A stretch of 32,084 nucleotides of DNA, from the NCBI RefSeq assembly GCF_019929575.1, contig NZ_JAHZPU010000020.1, forward strand, positions 1 through 32,084. Direction: 5' to 3'. A program made the translations under genes and the position numbers. This document shows, in pieces, positions 8,337 to 16,939 of the stretch (the stretch's first letter is position 1; every line of letters begins with the position of its first letter). Under the pieces are notes generated by a model, which was not told where the DNA came from, searched no databases, and was given only the letters and a program-made list of their open reading frames with translations. This DNA comes from Streptococcus infantis (lineage in GTDB: Bacteria; Bacillota; Bacilli; Lactobacillales; Streptococcaceae).

Positions 8337-9293
8337 ATGAAAAAGTTATATACTCTTCTCGCCACTTGTTTATTGTTGTTCTTCTTCACACCATTTAACT
8401 CAATTGATGCTGGCGTTGGCCATTCGCGAAGTGGTAGCTCTAGCCGAAGCAGTTCAAGAAGTAGCAGCCGCAGTAGCTCAAGTCGCAGCTCCTCTTATAA
8501 AAGTAGCTATCGCTCTGGAAGTAGCTCCTCTAGTTCAGGTGGTTCTTTAGGTACTGGTATGAACATGCTTATCATGTTTGGTGTTGGAGGTTTCTTACTC
8601 TACATGTTCATCAAATATCTAAGCGACCAAAATTCATCTTCTGGCAAGTCTTATGGTAGTTCAACTGGATATAATCCACCTATCCATCGCCGAGTAGAAC
8701 ACAACACACTAGCTGTTAATCGTGTCAAATATGGTGATCCAAACTTTGATGCTGATGCCTTCGCTTCATGGGTTAAAGAAGTCTATATTCAGTTGCAGGC
8801 AGCCTGGACTAAAAAGGATTGGAATTTGGTTCGCTCTCTCGAAAGTACTAGTCTCTATTCCCAACATAGTACTCAACTCGAAGATCATATTCGGGCAAAA
8901 ACAACCAATATTTTAGAAAAAGTCTATGTTGAAAATATCCGCATTAAAGATTTCTACGAGAATCCAGATGGAAATGATACTTTAGTGGTTATCCTTTCAT
9001 CTACACTCAGAGATTATGTTATCGATGATAAGACTCGTAAGGTTATCGAAGGAGACCCTCAACAAGATCTATTTACAGTTTATCAAATGAACTTTATCCG
9101 CAAACATGGTAGCCAAACCGAAAACAATGTTCAAGATGAAGCTGTTAGCGACCACTGTCCAAACTGTGGCGCTCCACTTAAAATCTCAGCTATTAGCCAA
9201 TGTGAATACTGCGGAGCTGATCTCACACGTAGTCCAAACCAATGGGTACTCGATACCTACGATGTTGTGGATGAAGACGAACTTTATAATTAG
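8337..9293 (+). CDS. Membrane protein with Ser/Arg-rich tract, Tim44-like domain and zinc ribbon
   Basis: A 318-residue protein. Layout: an N-terminal signal-like hydrophobic segment (residues 1-25), a Ser/Arg/Gly low-complexity tract (about 28-70), a membrane helix (about 74-95), a Tim44-like domain (about 120-255) and a C-terminal zinc ribbon with CPNC (273-276) and CEYC (288-291). Similar proteins are annotated in streptococci as zinc-ribbon or Tim44-like transport proteins, although a transport role is unproven. AGGAG lies just before the ATG. It is 9 nt from the following SPFH gene and surely co-translated with it, which suggests a shared membrane complex. The serine tract comes from runs of AGY/TCN codons and could vary in length between strains. 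Confidence 0.82.
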   Translation: MKKLYTLLATCLLLFFFTPFNSIDAGVGHSRSGSSSRSSSRSSSRSSSSRSSSYKSSYRSGSSSSSSGGSLGTGMNMLIMFGVGGFLLYMFIKYLSDQNSSSGKSYGSSTGYNPPIHRRVEHNTLAVNRVKYGDPNFDADAFASWVKEVYIQLQAAWTKKDWNLVRSLESTSLYSQHSTQLEDHIRAKTTNILEKVYVENIRIKDFYENPDGNDTLVVILSSTLRDYVIDDKTRKVIEGDPQQDLFTVYQMNFIRKHGSQTENNVQDEAVSDHCPNCGAPLKISAISQCEYCGADLTRSPNQWVLDTYDVVDEDELYN

Positions 9294-9302
9294 GAGGAAA
9301 TT

Positions 9303-10430
9303 ATGGGATTTATTCGTGCCGCCCTATCTTCAGGGCTTAATAGTTTCAACGATAGCAAATTTAAAGAAGCGATCGTACTTCCAAATAACCTAACAGCAGA
9401 TGCTTTGGCCATTAAAGGTCAACTTCTTTCAAAAGATCCAGATGGCAAATCTAGACAAAGCAATCAAAACACTGGACTACTAACAGATGGTAGTGTCGTT
9501 ATTGTTCCTCAAGGCTATGTCGCTATTCTAGTGAACAACGGTACCTTCCTTGGAGACGTTTTAGAAGCTGGTAGCCACGAATGGCGTTCTGGAGACAATG
9601 CCTGGCTTCTTGAAAAAGGTGGCCTAAAGGGTACTTGGGAAAATTTCAAAAACCGCTTCTCATTTGGTGGTCAAGTCATTACCCAACAAGAAATCATCTT
9701 TATTCGTATGCAACCCGTTGCCGGAAATAAATTCGGTACACAGAATGCTGTAGAATACTTCAGTGAACGTTATCAACAATTACTTAACATCCGCTTCTAC
9801 GGTTTGTTTGATATCAAAGTTGCTGATCCAGTCCTATTCTATGTCAGCTCCATCAGTCAACAAATTGAAGACCATAAAGCCTTTACATTACAAAATGTAG
9901 CTCAAGGAACACTTCGACAAAATATCGCACCAAAGATTGCCATTGCAATTGCTAAATTTACCAATGAAAACAAGGTAGATATCTATAGCCTTAATGCCAA
10001 TCAAGATACTTTCAATGAGCTAGCAAAACAAGAAGTTAACAAGGTATGGACAGGACTTTATGGGATTGAAACAACCAACATTCTACTTGAAGATTTGAGC
10101 TATGATCAAGAAAGCTTAGATATTGTCCGTAAACTTGATAGTGAACTTGTCGCTATGAAGTACAATACGATTGAGATTGAAGAACGTCGTGCTCGTAATG
10201 AAGCTCTCATCGCTGCTGCTAACAATGAAGGCAATGGCAATGGTATGAACATGATTATGGGAATGAATCTAGGACAAACACTTGGCGGTCAACTCAACCA
10301 ACAAGCCCAAACTCAAGCTCCTGTTCAAAATAACGGGCAAACTGCAAGCAAGAACTTTTACATCGAGGTAGACGGTAAGTATGTTCTCGTAACTAAAGAT
10401 GAAGAAGGAAATATCGTACCAGTCAACTAA
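9303..10430 (+). CDS. SPFH domain protein (YdjI-like)
   Basis: A 375-residue protein of the SPFH/band-7 group, nearest in style to B. subtilis YdjI and to proteins labelled 'virion core protein-like'. What is seen: an N-terminal part beginning GFIRAALSSGLNSF, a central SPFH fold (about residues 50-290) with VIVPQGYVAILVNNG, and a Gly/Asn/Gln-rich linker (about 300-345) ahead of a short C-terminal segment, FYIEVDGKYVLV. There is no membrane helix, so it probably docks on the membrane through partners or oligomerisation. GGAGG precedes the ATG. It follows the Tim44-like/zinc-ribbon gene by 9 nt. In B. subtilis the YdjI neighbourhood pairs an SPFH protein with zinc-ribbon and membrane-stress proteins, so an envelope-stress role is a reasonable inference. 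Confidence 0.85.
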   Translation: MGFIRAALSSGLNSFNDSKFKEAIVLPNNLTADALAIKGQLLSKDPDGKSRQSNQNTGLLTDGSVVIVPQGYVAILVNNGTFLGDVLEAGSHEWRSGDNAWLLEKGGLKGTWENFKNRFSFGGQVITQQEIIFIRMQPVAGNKFGTQNAVEYFSERYQQLLNIRFYGLFDIKVADPVLFYVSSISQQIEDHKAFTLQNVAQGTLRQNIAPKIAIAIAKFTNENKVDIYSLNANQDTFNELAKQEVNKVWTGLYGIETTNILLEDLSYDQESLDIVRKLDSELVAMKYNTIEIEERRARNEALIAAANNEGNGNGMNMIMGMNLGQTLGGQLNQQAQTQAPVQNNGQTASKNFYIEVDGKYVLVTKDEEGNIVPVN

Positions 10431-10448
10431 TTCAAGCTCATCTGATAT

Positions 10449-10477
10449 TTGAGAATTATTGCATTTTATGGTACAAT
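10449..10477 (+). promoter_or_regulatory. Promoter of efp operon
   Basis: TTGAGA (10449-10454), a 17-bp spacer, then TACAAT (10472-10477) preceded by TGG, giving an extended -10. It lies 34 bp before efp, so efp is expressed independently of the SPFH operon, though no terminator separates them. Confidence 0.85.
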
Positions 10478-10510
10478 AAAGAGTAAACTATTTATTAAAG
10501 AGGTAAAAAC

Positions 10511-11071
10511 ATGATTGAAGCAAGTAAACTAAAGGCTGGTATGACTTTTGAAACAGCTGAAGGAAAATTGATCCGCGTTTTGGAAGCTAGCCACCACAAA
10601 CCAGGTAAAGGAAACACTATCATGCGTATGAAATTGCGTGATGTCCGCACTGGTTCAACTTTTGAAACAAGCTACCGTCCAGAAGAAAAATTTGAGCAAG
10701 CGATCATCGAAACAGTTCCAGCTCAATACTTGTACAAAATGGACGACACAGCTTACTTCATGAACACAGAAACTTATGACCAATACGAAATTCCTGTTGT
10801 GAATGTTGAAAACGAATTGCTTTACATCCTTGAAAACTCAGATGTAAAAATCCAATTCTACGGAACTGAAGTAATCGGTGTAACTGTACCAACTACTGTT
10901 GAATTGACCGTTGCTGAAACACAACCATCTATCAAAGGTGCTACTGTTACAGGTTCTGGTAAACCAGCAACAATGGAAACTGGTCTTGTCGTGAACGTTC
11001 CAGACTTCATCGAAGCAGGTCAAAAATTGATTATCAACACTGCAGAAGGAACTTACGTTTCTCGCGCCTAA
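10511..11071 (+). CDS. efp: Elongation factor P
   Basis: A 186-residue translation factor that relieves ribosome stalling at proline runs by binding between the P and E sites. Three beta-barrel domains are expected; the tip loop SHHKPGKGN carries the usual modification region, with Lys at the KPGKG position, and the C-terminal block [16 protein letters not shown] is diagnostic. Length is normal. AAAGAGG precedes the ATG. It heads an operon with an Asp23-family gene and nusB, an arrangement common in Firmicutes. Confidence 0.97.
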   Translation: MIEASKLKAGMTFETAEGKLIRVLEASHHKPGKGNTIMRMKLRDVRTGSTFETSYRPEEKFEQAIIETVPAQYLYKMDDTAYFMNTETYDQYEIPVVNVENELLYILENSDVKIQFYGTEVIGVTVPTTVELTVAETQPSIKGATVTGSGKPATMETGLVVNVPDFIEAGQKLIINTAEGTYVSRA

Positions 11072-11099
11072 TCTCTAGAAACTAGAAAGAGGTCATTCT

Positions 11100-11489
11100 A
11101 TGGGAATTGAAGAACAACTTGGCGAAATCGTCATCGCCCCACGTGTACTTGAAAAAATCATTGCTATTGCAACTGCGAAAGTTGAAGGCGTACACTCTTT
11201 TTCAAACAAATCAGTATCTGACACCCTTTCAAAACTTTCTCTTGGTCGTGGCGTATATCTAAAAGAAGCAAACGATGAGCTCACAGCTGATATCTACCTC
11301 TACCTAGAGTACGGTGTCAAAGTTCCTAAGGTTGCTATGGCTATCCAGAAAGCTGTTAAGGATGCTGTCCGCAATATGGCTGATGTTGAAATCACTGCTG
11401 TCAACATTCACGTTGCTGGTATCGTTCCAGATAAAACACCAAAACCAGAATTGAAAGACTTATTCGACGAGGACTTCCTCAATGACTAG
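11100..11489 (+). CDS. Asp23/Gls24 family envelope stress response protein (YqhY-like)
   Basis: A 129-residue Asp23/Gls24 family protein. The N-terminal phrase GEIVIAPRVLEKIIAIATAKVEGV and the later VPKVAMAIQKAVKDAV / NIHVAGIVP blocks define the family. Its position between efp and nusB matches B. subtilis yqhY, whose product is linked to control of acetyl-CoA carboxylase activity; the accCDA genes lie a few kilobases further on in this window. Gap to efp 28 nt with AGAAAGAGG as ribosome site. Its last 8 nt overlap the nusB start (ATGACTAG). Confidence 0.92.
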   Translation: MGIEEQLGEIVIAPRVLEKIIAIATAKVEGVHSFSNKSVSDTLSKLSLGRGVYLKEANDELTADIYLYLEYGVKVPKVAMAIQKAVKDAVRNMADVEITAVNIHVAGIVPDKTPKPELKDLFDEDFLND

Positions 11490-11904
11490 TCCATTATTAG
11501 AATCTAGACGTGAACTACGTAAGTGTGCTTTCCAAGCCTTGATGAGTCTTGAATATGGTTCAGATCTAGAAACTGCTTGTCGCTTCGCCTACACACATGA
11601 TCGCGAAGATACAGACGTAAAACTTCCTAACTTCCTTGTAGAGCTCGTTTCTGGTGTCCAAGCTAAAAAGGATGATCTGGACAAACAAATCACACAACAT
11701 TTGAAAACTGGTTGGACCATCGATCGTCTGACATTGGTAGAAAAGAATTTACTACGCCTAGGAGTTTTTGAAATCACTTCATTTGATACTCCTCAGCTCG
11801 TAGCTGTTAACGAAGCCATTGAACTTGCTAAGAGCTTTTCAGATCAAAAGTCAGCCCGTTTCATCAATGGACTCCTCAGTCAATTTGTGACAGAAGAAGA
11901 TTAA
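11482..11904 (+). CDS. nusB: Transcription antitermination factor NusB
   Basis: A 140-residue all-helical RNA-binding protein which, with NusE (S10), binds boxA RNA and promotes antitermination on rRNA operons. Characteristic blocks are RRELRKCAFQALMSLEY near the N-terminus, the central TGWTIDRL.LVEKNLLRLGVFE, and VAVNEAIELAKSF..KSARFINGLL near the end. It overlaps the preceding gene by 8 nt, so it is translationally coupled, and closes the efp operon at the terminator at 11914-11951. Confidence 0.96.
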   Translation: MTSPLLESRRELRKCAFQALMSLEYGSDLETACRFAYTHDREDTDVKLPNFLVELVSGVQAKKDDLDKQITQHLKTGWTIDRLTLVEKNLLRLGVFEITSFDTPQLVAVNEAIELAKSFSDQKSARFINGLLSQFVTEED

Positions 11905-11913
11905 ATAATATAG

Positions 11914-11951
11914 AAAAAGTGTTTGACTCAGATCAAACACTTTTTTTTTTT
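11914..11951 (+). terminator. Bidirectional terminator between nusB and the second CPBP gene
   Basis: AAAAAGTGTTTGA (11914-11926) pairs perfectly with TCAAACACTTTTT (11933-11945) around a 6-nt loop, followed by more T. The A5 start also gives a T tract on the minus strand, so it serves the convergent gene too. Confidence 0.93.
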
Positions 11952-11959
11952 GCCTTCCA

Positions 11960-12685
11960 CTATCTAAAAAAGTGGTAATAGACATAATTATAAACAAATA
12001 TCCAGATGGGCTTGGCATAAGTGAGAAAGTTGAAAAAACTATGGCACAGGATGGTGATTTTTAGGTTCTTTGTCCAACGATATACTATAGCAAAGAAAAG
12101 ACCAGCAAAACTATAAATGATCAAACTGATAGGATCTCGGTGGGTTAGGATCAAATGACTAAGTCCAAAGATAAGAGCTGATAGTATAACATCCAGATAA
12201 TACTTGGACTGGGGGAAAAAGGTATTCATAAAGTACCCTCTATGAATCAGTTCCTCTAATATAGGTCCGATGACTACTGTTAAACTAAAACTGAGAACAG
12301 TTGATAGAAAAGTTGGTTGCCCATTGGAGTATAAAATCGAAAGAAGGTCTTGAAAGATATACTTGTTATCAATTAAGTGATGAAACTGTAATTGATAAGT
12401 ATCCACCAATTGACGAACAAAATAAGTAGCCACTAGGCTAACTAGAAGGGAAAAGAGAGTTGACCAAGTCCAAGTCTTTTTTTCAAAAATATAGAACATC
12501 TCTTTCTTTTTGAGCCAGTAGATAAATAGTAGCAAAAGAGCTATTACTTCAACTGTTGAAAAGATAGAATAGCCATCTATCCCCCATCCTAAAAACTTAG
12601 TCAGATACATAATCCCTAACTCTGGTAGATAAACCGATAGAAATACCAGTAAGATAAAGACTCCCAAATGCCCTAGTTTTTTCAT
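11960..12685 (-). CDS. CPBP family intramembrane metalloprotease
   Basis: A 241-residue multi-pass membrane protein of the CPBP family. Motif 1 EELIHRGYF and motif 2 GLSHLILTH supply the glutamates, arginine and histidines expected at the metal site. Six or so hydrophobic segments are visible. The frame can begin at a GTG (12691), but that codon overlaps the AGGAG at 12691-12695; the ATG at 12685 is 5 nt downstream of it and is the better start. It has its own promoter (12742-12770) and lies between the efp operon and the end of the FAS cluster. It is only distantly related to the CPBP protein at 96-800. Substrate unknown. Confidence 0.88.
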   Translation of the reverse strand: MKKLGHLGVFILLVFLSVYLPELGIMYLTKFLGWGIDGYSIFSTVEVIALLLLFIYWLKKKEMFYIFEKKTWTWSTLFSLLVSLVATYFVRQLVDTYQLQFHHLIDNKYIFQDLLSILYSNGQPTFLSTVLSFSLTVVIGPILEELIHRGYFMNTFFPQSKYYLDVILSALIFGLSHLILTHRDPISLIIYSFAGLFFAIVYRWTKNLKITILCHSFFNFLTYAKPIWIFVYNYVYYHFFR

Positions 12686-12741
12686 ACTCACTCCTAAAAA
12701 AATACCTTGATGGAGGGGAAAAATAACAACCCCCTATTCAG

Positions 12742-12770
12742 TTTATCAGTTCCATTTCCTCAACTGTCAA
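12742..12770 (-). promoter_or_regulatory. Promoter of the second CPBP gene
   Basis: On the minus strand TTGACA (12765-12770), a 17-bp spacer, then TGATAAA with the hexamer GATAAA at 12742-12747. The -35 is perfect; the -10 matches 4 of 6. Confidence 0.7.
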
Positions 12771-12800
12771 TTTTTAATCCTGAAATGAATTTTTGAGAGA

Positions 12801-12834
12801 AAGCAAAAAGCTAGAACCTTTTTTAGTTCTAGCT
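12801..12834 (-). terminator. Terminator at the end of the FAS cluster
   Basis: AGCTAGAAC (12809-12817) pairs with GTTCTAGCT (12826-12834). On the minus strand the stem is followed by TTTTGCTTT. It begins 7 nt after the accA stop codon and closes the long fatty-acid synthesis transcript. Confidence 0.85.
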
Positions 12835-12840
12835 GTCTTT

Positions 12841-13608
12841 TTAATATTTTCTAAAGCGTTGATAACGCTCTTCCAAAAGTTTCTCCGACGATAATTGTTT
12901 TAATTGTTCAATTTCTGTTTGAAGTTCATTTTTTACACGAGCTAGCAGCTCTTTGGCAGAGAGGCCTCTCTCTGAAATAACCTTATCTACGACTTCCATC
13001 TCCAAAAGTTCATGTGAAGTGATTTTCATCAACTCAGCTGCTTCCATGGCACGCGTACCATCTTTCCACAAGATAGAAGCAAAGCCTTCAGGACTAAGAA
13101 CTGCATAGATAGAGTTTTCTAGCATCCAAACACGGTCAGCCACTGCTAGAGCTAGAGCTCCACCAGAGCCACCTTCTCCTATAATAATGGCGATAATGGG
13201 CACCTTAAGATCGCTCATCTCCATGAGGTTACGAGCAATAGCTTCACCTTGACCACGCTCCTCTGCTCCGACACCAGGATAGGCACCAGCCGTGTTGATA
13301 AAGGTTACAACAGGACGACCAAACTTTTCTGCTTGCTTCATCAAACGAAGGGCTTTTCGGTAACCTTCAGGATGAGGTTGACCAAAGTTACGGTTAAGAT
13401 TATCTTGTAAACTTTTACCTTTTTGGATTCCAACAACAGTCACTGCTTGGTCTCCCAACCAACCGATACCACCAATAATAGCACCATCATCACGGAAGGA
13501 GCGATCCCCATGCAACTCAATAAAATCATCAAAAATTCCTGTTGCGAAGTCCAAGGCTGTTAGGCGAGTTTGTTCACGAGCTTCTCTAACGATTTTCGCA
13601 ATATTCAT
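12841..13608 (-). CDS. accA: Acetyl-CoA carboxylase carboxyltransferase subunit alpha
   Basis: A 255-residue subunit that, with AccD, transfers CO2 from carboxybiotin to acetyl-CoA to give malonyl-CoA. Crotonase-fold landmarks are seen: [44 protein letters not shown] and the oxyanion glycines in [11 protein letters not shown]. The open frame has a TTG one codon earlier, but the ATG at 13608 with AGGAGG 8 nt upstream is preferred. The accD stop and this ATG share one base (TGATG), so the two subunits are coupled. It is the last gene of the FAS cluster. Confidence 0.97.
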   Translation of the reverse strand: MNIAKIVREAREQTRLTALDFATGIFDDFIELHGDRSFRDDGAIIGGIGWLGDQAVTVVGIQKGKSLQDNLNRNFGQPHPEGYRKALRLMKQAEKFGRPVVTFINTAGAYPGVGAEERGQGEAIARNLMEMSDLKVPIIAIIIGEGGSGGALALAVADRVWMLENSIYAVLSPEGFASILWKDGTRAMEAAELMKITSHELLEMEVVDKVISERGLSAKELLARVKNELQTEIEQLKQLSSEKLLEERYQRFRKY

Positions 13609-14471
13609 CAACTCTCCCTCCTGTGTAGTCTTACTAATCGAGCAATCGTATCTGGCAATTCTCGCCGTTTAATAATTGCATCCACAAAACCATGTTCCAG
13701 TAAAAACTCTGCTTTCTGGAAGTCTTCTGGTAGGTCTTCTCTTACTGTATTTTCAATCACACGGCGTCCAGCAAAACCTACCAAACTTTGAGGTTCCGCC
13801 AAGATAATATCCCCTTCCATTGCAAAGGAAGCTGTTACTCCTCCAGTCGTCGGGTCAGTAAGGATTGTCAGATAAAAGAGACCTGCATTGGAATGACGTT
13901 TGACTGTGGCAGAAATTTTGGCCATCTGCATCAAGCTCATGATTCCTTCCTGCATTCGTGCTCCACCAGAAGCTGTAAACAATACGACAGGTAATTTTTC
14001 AGCGGTCGCATATTCGAACAAGCGAGTGATTTTCTCACCAACAACTGTCCCCATCGATGCCATGATAAAGTTAGAATCCATGATGCCAAGGGCAACCTTC
14101 TCTCCCTTAATCAAAGCTGTTCCTGTTACAACAGCCTCATCAAGACCTGTCCTTTCACGCATCAAAGTCAATTTTCTACGATAGCCTGGAAAATTCAAAG
14201 GATCCTGAGTCTCAATCCCTTTAAACATTTCCAAAAACGTCCCCATATCAATGGTTAAAGCTAAACGCTCTTGAGCTGAAATACGGAAGGTATAGCCACA
14301 GTGAGGGCATATACGCTCACTCCCCAAGTCCTTTTGGTAAATCGTATATTTGCAACCTGGACATTGGGAGAAGAGCTCATCTGGAACCTCTGGCTTGATC
14401 TGAGGTTGATTTACAGTCGAACGATTGGGATTGATTCGAATATATTTATCTTTTTTACTAAATAGAGCCAT
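13608..14471 (-). CDS. accD: Acetyl-CoA carboxylase carboxyltransferase subunit beta
   Basis: A 287-residue carboxyltransferase partner of AccA. The N-terminal four-cysteine zinc ribbon is clear: CPGC and CPHC at about residues 37-60. Crotonase-type catalytic blocks follow ([35 protein letters not shown]). Upstream, a BOX repeat separates it from accC, so it is not tightly coupled to that gene; downstream it overlaps accA by one base. No promoter of its own was seen in the 185-nt gap. Confidence 0.97.
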   Translation of the reverse strand: MALFSKKDKYIRINPNRSTVNQPQIKPEVPDELFSQCPGCKYTIYQKDLGSERICPHCGYTFRISAQERLALTIDMGTFLEMFKGIETQDPLNFPGYRRKLTLMRERTGLDEAVVTGTALIKGEKVALGIMDSNFIMASMGTVVGEKITRLFEYATAEKLPVVLFTASGGARMQEGIMSLMQMAKISATVKRHSNAGLFYLTILTDPTTGGVTASFAMEGDIILAEPQSLVGFAGRRVIENTVREDLPEDFQKAEFLLEHGFVDAIIKRRELPDTIARLVRLHRRES

Positions 14472-14502
14472 ACATCCCCCTTTTCAGTCTTATACTATTT
14501 TT

Positions 14503-14653
14503 ATACTCAATGAAAATCAAAGGGCAAACTAGGAAGCTAGCCGCAGCTTGCTCAAAGCACTGCTTTGAGGTTGTAGATAAGACTGACGAAGTCAGTCACA
14601 TATATAATCCAAGGCGAAGCTGACGCGGTTTGAAGAGATTCTCGAAGAGTATT
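14503..14653 (-). repeat. BOX element, boxA-boxB-boxC
   Basis: On the minus strand the sequence runs boxA (about 14597-14653, starting TATACTCTTCGAGAATC), one boxB (about 14549-14596, with GACTTCGTC and AAAGCAGTGCTTTGAG) and boxC (14503-14548, ending TTTTCATTGAGTAT). This is the known BOX repeat of the S. pneumoniae/mitis group. It begins 4 nt after the accC stop and lies in the direction of transcription, inside the FAS operon. Confidence 0.93.
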
Positions 14654-14656
14654 ACA

Positions 14657-16024
14657 TTATTCTTTTTCTTGATAGTATGGTAAGAAAGTTTCCATCAAGA
14701 ATGAAGTATCGTAGTCTCCTGCAATCACGCGACGATCTGAAATCAAATCGAGTTGGAAATCAGCATTGGTGACGACTCCTTCAATTTCGAGTTCATAAAG
14801 AGCTCGTTGCATTTTCATGAGAGCATCAAAACGATTTTCGCCATGAACAATAATTTTAGCAATCATACTATCATAGTATGGTGGAATGGTATAACCTGGA
14901 TAAACTGCAGAGTCAACACGCAAGCCGACACCACCACTCGGTAGATAAAGATTGGTAATCTTACCTGGACTTGGTGCAAAATTAAAGGCTGGATTTTCTG
15001 CGTTAATTCGACACTCAATGGCGTGTCCTTTTAGAACAATATCTTCTTGCTTCAAGGTCAATGGTTGACCTGCTGCGATACGGATTTGTTCCTTGACAAT
15101 ATCCACACCAGAAACAAATTCGGTTACTGGGTGTTCCACTTGGACACGCGTATTCATCTCCATAAAGTAGAATTTCCCACTTGCTTCATCTAGTAGGAAT
15201 TCAATCGTACCAGCATTTTCGTAGCCTACAGACTCTGCTGCACGAACAGCTGCAGCACCAATTTCATTACGCAATGTTTTCCCGATAGCAATTGAAGGAC
15301 TTTCTTCTAAAACTTTTTGGTTATTCCGTTGAAGCGAACAGTCACGCTCACCTAGGTGAATAACATGACCCATCTGGTCAGCAAGAATCTGTACTTCAAT
15401 ATGGCGAGCAGGATAAATCACGCGCTCTAGGTACATAGCCCCGTTACCAAAGTTTGCTTTAGCTTCACTAGAGGCTGTTTCAAAGGCTGATACAAGGTCT
15501 TCTACCTTTTCAACCTTACGAATTCCTTTACCACCACCTCCAGCTGAAGCTTTCAGCATAACTGGATAACCAATTTTTTCGGCAACAGCCAGAGCCTCTT
15601 CTGCAGTATGAACTTCACCATCTGATCCTGGAATGACAGGCACGTTTGCCTTAATCATTTGAGCACGGGCGTTAATTTTATCCCCCATGATATCCATGAC
15701 ATGAGCTGATGGCCCGATAAATTTGATACCAACTTCTTCACACATGGTTGCAAATTTGGAATTTTCACTTAAAAAACCAAATCCAGGGTGAATAGCTTCA
15801 GCTTCAGTCAAGACCGCAGCTGATAGGATGGCATTGATGTTCAGATAAGATTCTGTAGCCTTCCCAGGGCCGATACAGATAGCCTCATCAGCCAAAAGCG
15901 TGTGGAGAGCTTCCTTGTCAGCAGTCGAATAGACAGCGACTGTTGCGATTCCTAACTCTCGTGCCGCACGAATAATACGAACAGCAATTTCACCACGATT
16001 GGCAATTAAAATCTTACGAAACAT
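14657..16024 (-). CDS. accC: Acetyl-CoA carboxylase biotin carboxylase subunit
   Basis: A 455-residue ATP-grasp enzyme that carboxylates biotin on AccB. The N-terminal FRKILIANRGEIAVRIIRAA, the glycine-rich loop KASAGGGGKGI, the ERDCSLQRNNQKVLEE block and MNTRVQVEHPVTE are the family's signatures. The length is normal. GGAGG precedes the ATG, and fabZ ends 11 nt before. It is followed within 4 nt of its stop by a BOX repeat. Confidence 0.98.
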   Translation of the reverse strand: MFRKILIANRGEIAVRIIRAARELGIATVAVYSTADKEALHTLLADEAICIGPGKATESYLNINAILSAAVLTEAEAIHPGFGFLSENSKFATMCEEVGIKFIGPSAHVMDIMGDKINARAQMIKANVPVIPGSDGEVHTAEEALAVAEKIGYPVMLKASAGGGGKGIRKVEKVEDLVSAFETASSEAKANFGNGAMYLERVIYPARHIEVQILADQMGHVIHLGERDCSLQRNNQKVLEESPSIAIGKTLRNEIGAAAVRAAESVGYENAGTIEFLLDEASGKFYFMEMNTRVQVEHPVTEFVSGVDIVKEQIRIAAGQPLTLKQEDIVLKGHAIECRINAENPAFNFAPSPGKITNLYLPSGGVGLRVDSAVYPGYTIPPYYDSMIAKIIVHGENRFDALMKMQRALYELEIEGVVTNADFQLDLISDRRVIAGDYDTSFLMETFLPYYQEKE

Positions 16025-16035
16025 GGAAAACCTCC

Positions 16036-16458
16036 CTAGTTTCCAATAGCAAAGGTCAGAGTCCCGCTTGCTGCAAGCTTACCATCTACTTCTGCCTTCG
16101 CTTCTACTACGGCGATTGTGCCACGACGTTTGACAAACGTTGCTGTCATGACAAGCTGATCACCAGGAACAACTTGCTTCTTAAATTTGACTTTGTCCAT
16201 ACCAGCATAGAAAACGAGCTTCCCTTTGTTCTCAGGTTTTGATAATTCCAAAACACCCGCTGTTTGTGCCAAAGCTTCCATAATGAGGACTCCTGGCATA
16301 ACTGGGTATTGAGGAAAATGACCGTTGAAGAAAGGTTCGTTAATCGTCACATTTTTAATGGCAACAATTGTATCTTCGCTAACTTCTAAGACACGATCCA
16401 CTAAGAGCATGGGATAGCGGTGTGGCAAAGCTTCTTTAATTCCTTGAATATCAATCAT
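16036..16458 (-). CDS. fabZ: 3-hydroxyacyl-ACP dehydratase FabZ
   Basis: A 140-residue hot-dog fold dehydratase that removes water from 3-hydroxyacyl-ACP. The active-site His47 in [13 protein letters not shown] and Glu61 in [11 protein letters not shown] are both present. In streptococci with FabM, FabZ makes only the trans-2 product and FabM provides the branch to unsaturated acids. The gene overlaps accB by 4 nt (ATGA). Confidence 0.97.
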   Translation of the reverse strand: MIDIQGIKEALPHRYPMLLVDRVLEVSEDTIVAIKNVTINEPFFNGHFPQYPVMPGVLIMEALAQTAGVLELSKPENKGKLVFYAGMDKVKFKKQVVPGDQLVMTATFVKRRGTIAVVEAKAEVDGKLAASGTLTFAIGN

Positions 16459-16937
16459 TTGATACGTACCAAGCCTTTCCCGAACTCAACCATCTCTTCA
16501 TTTTCAACAAGAATTTCTGTGACGACACCATCTTTAGGTGCTGGAATTTCGTTCATGACCTTCATGGCTTCGATGATGACCAAGGTTTGGCCTTTTTTAA
16601 CAGTATCACCGACTGAAACAAAATTAGGTTTGTCTGGTCCCGCAGCCAAGTAAGCAACTCCGACAAGTGGACTCTCTACTAGATCTCCTTCAGCTACAGA
16701 TTCAGTAGCGCTTGTTTCTGAAACTACTTCTACAGCTGGTGTTGAAGTTAGAGCTTGAGGTGCTACTGTAGGTGCAGGTGCTGAAACAACTGGTTGAGGT
16801 GCTGGACTTGTTTCTGCAACAAGTTTTGCTTCATTCTTGCTGAAGAGTAACTCATCCGTTCCATTTTTATAAGAAAATTCTCTCAAGCTTGACTGGTCAA
16901 ATTGTGCCATCAAGTCTTTGATTTCATTTAAATTCAT
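16455..16937 (-). CDS. accB: Acetyl-CoA carboxylase biotin carboxyl carrier protein
   Basis: A 160-residue carrier of the biotin shuttled between AccC and the AccAD transferase. An N-terminal helical part (1-40) leads to an Ala/Pro/Thr/Val-rich flexible linker (about 42-85) and the biotinyl domain (88-160), with the biotinylated Lys126 in EAMKVMNE. It starts 2 nt after fabF and overlaps fabZ by 4 nt. Confidence 0.97.
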   Translation of the reverse strand: MNLNEIKDLMAQFDQSSLREFSYKNGTDELLFSKNEAKLVAETSPAPQPVVSAPAPTVAPQALTSTPAVEVVSETSATESVAEGDLVESPLVGVAYLAAGPDKPNFVSVGDTVKKGQTLVIIEAMKVMNEIPAPKDGVVTEILVENEEMVEFGKGLVRIK

Positions 16938-16939
16938 CT

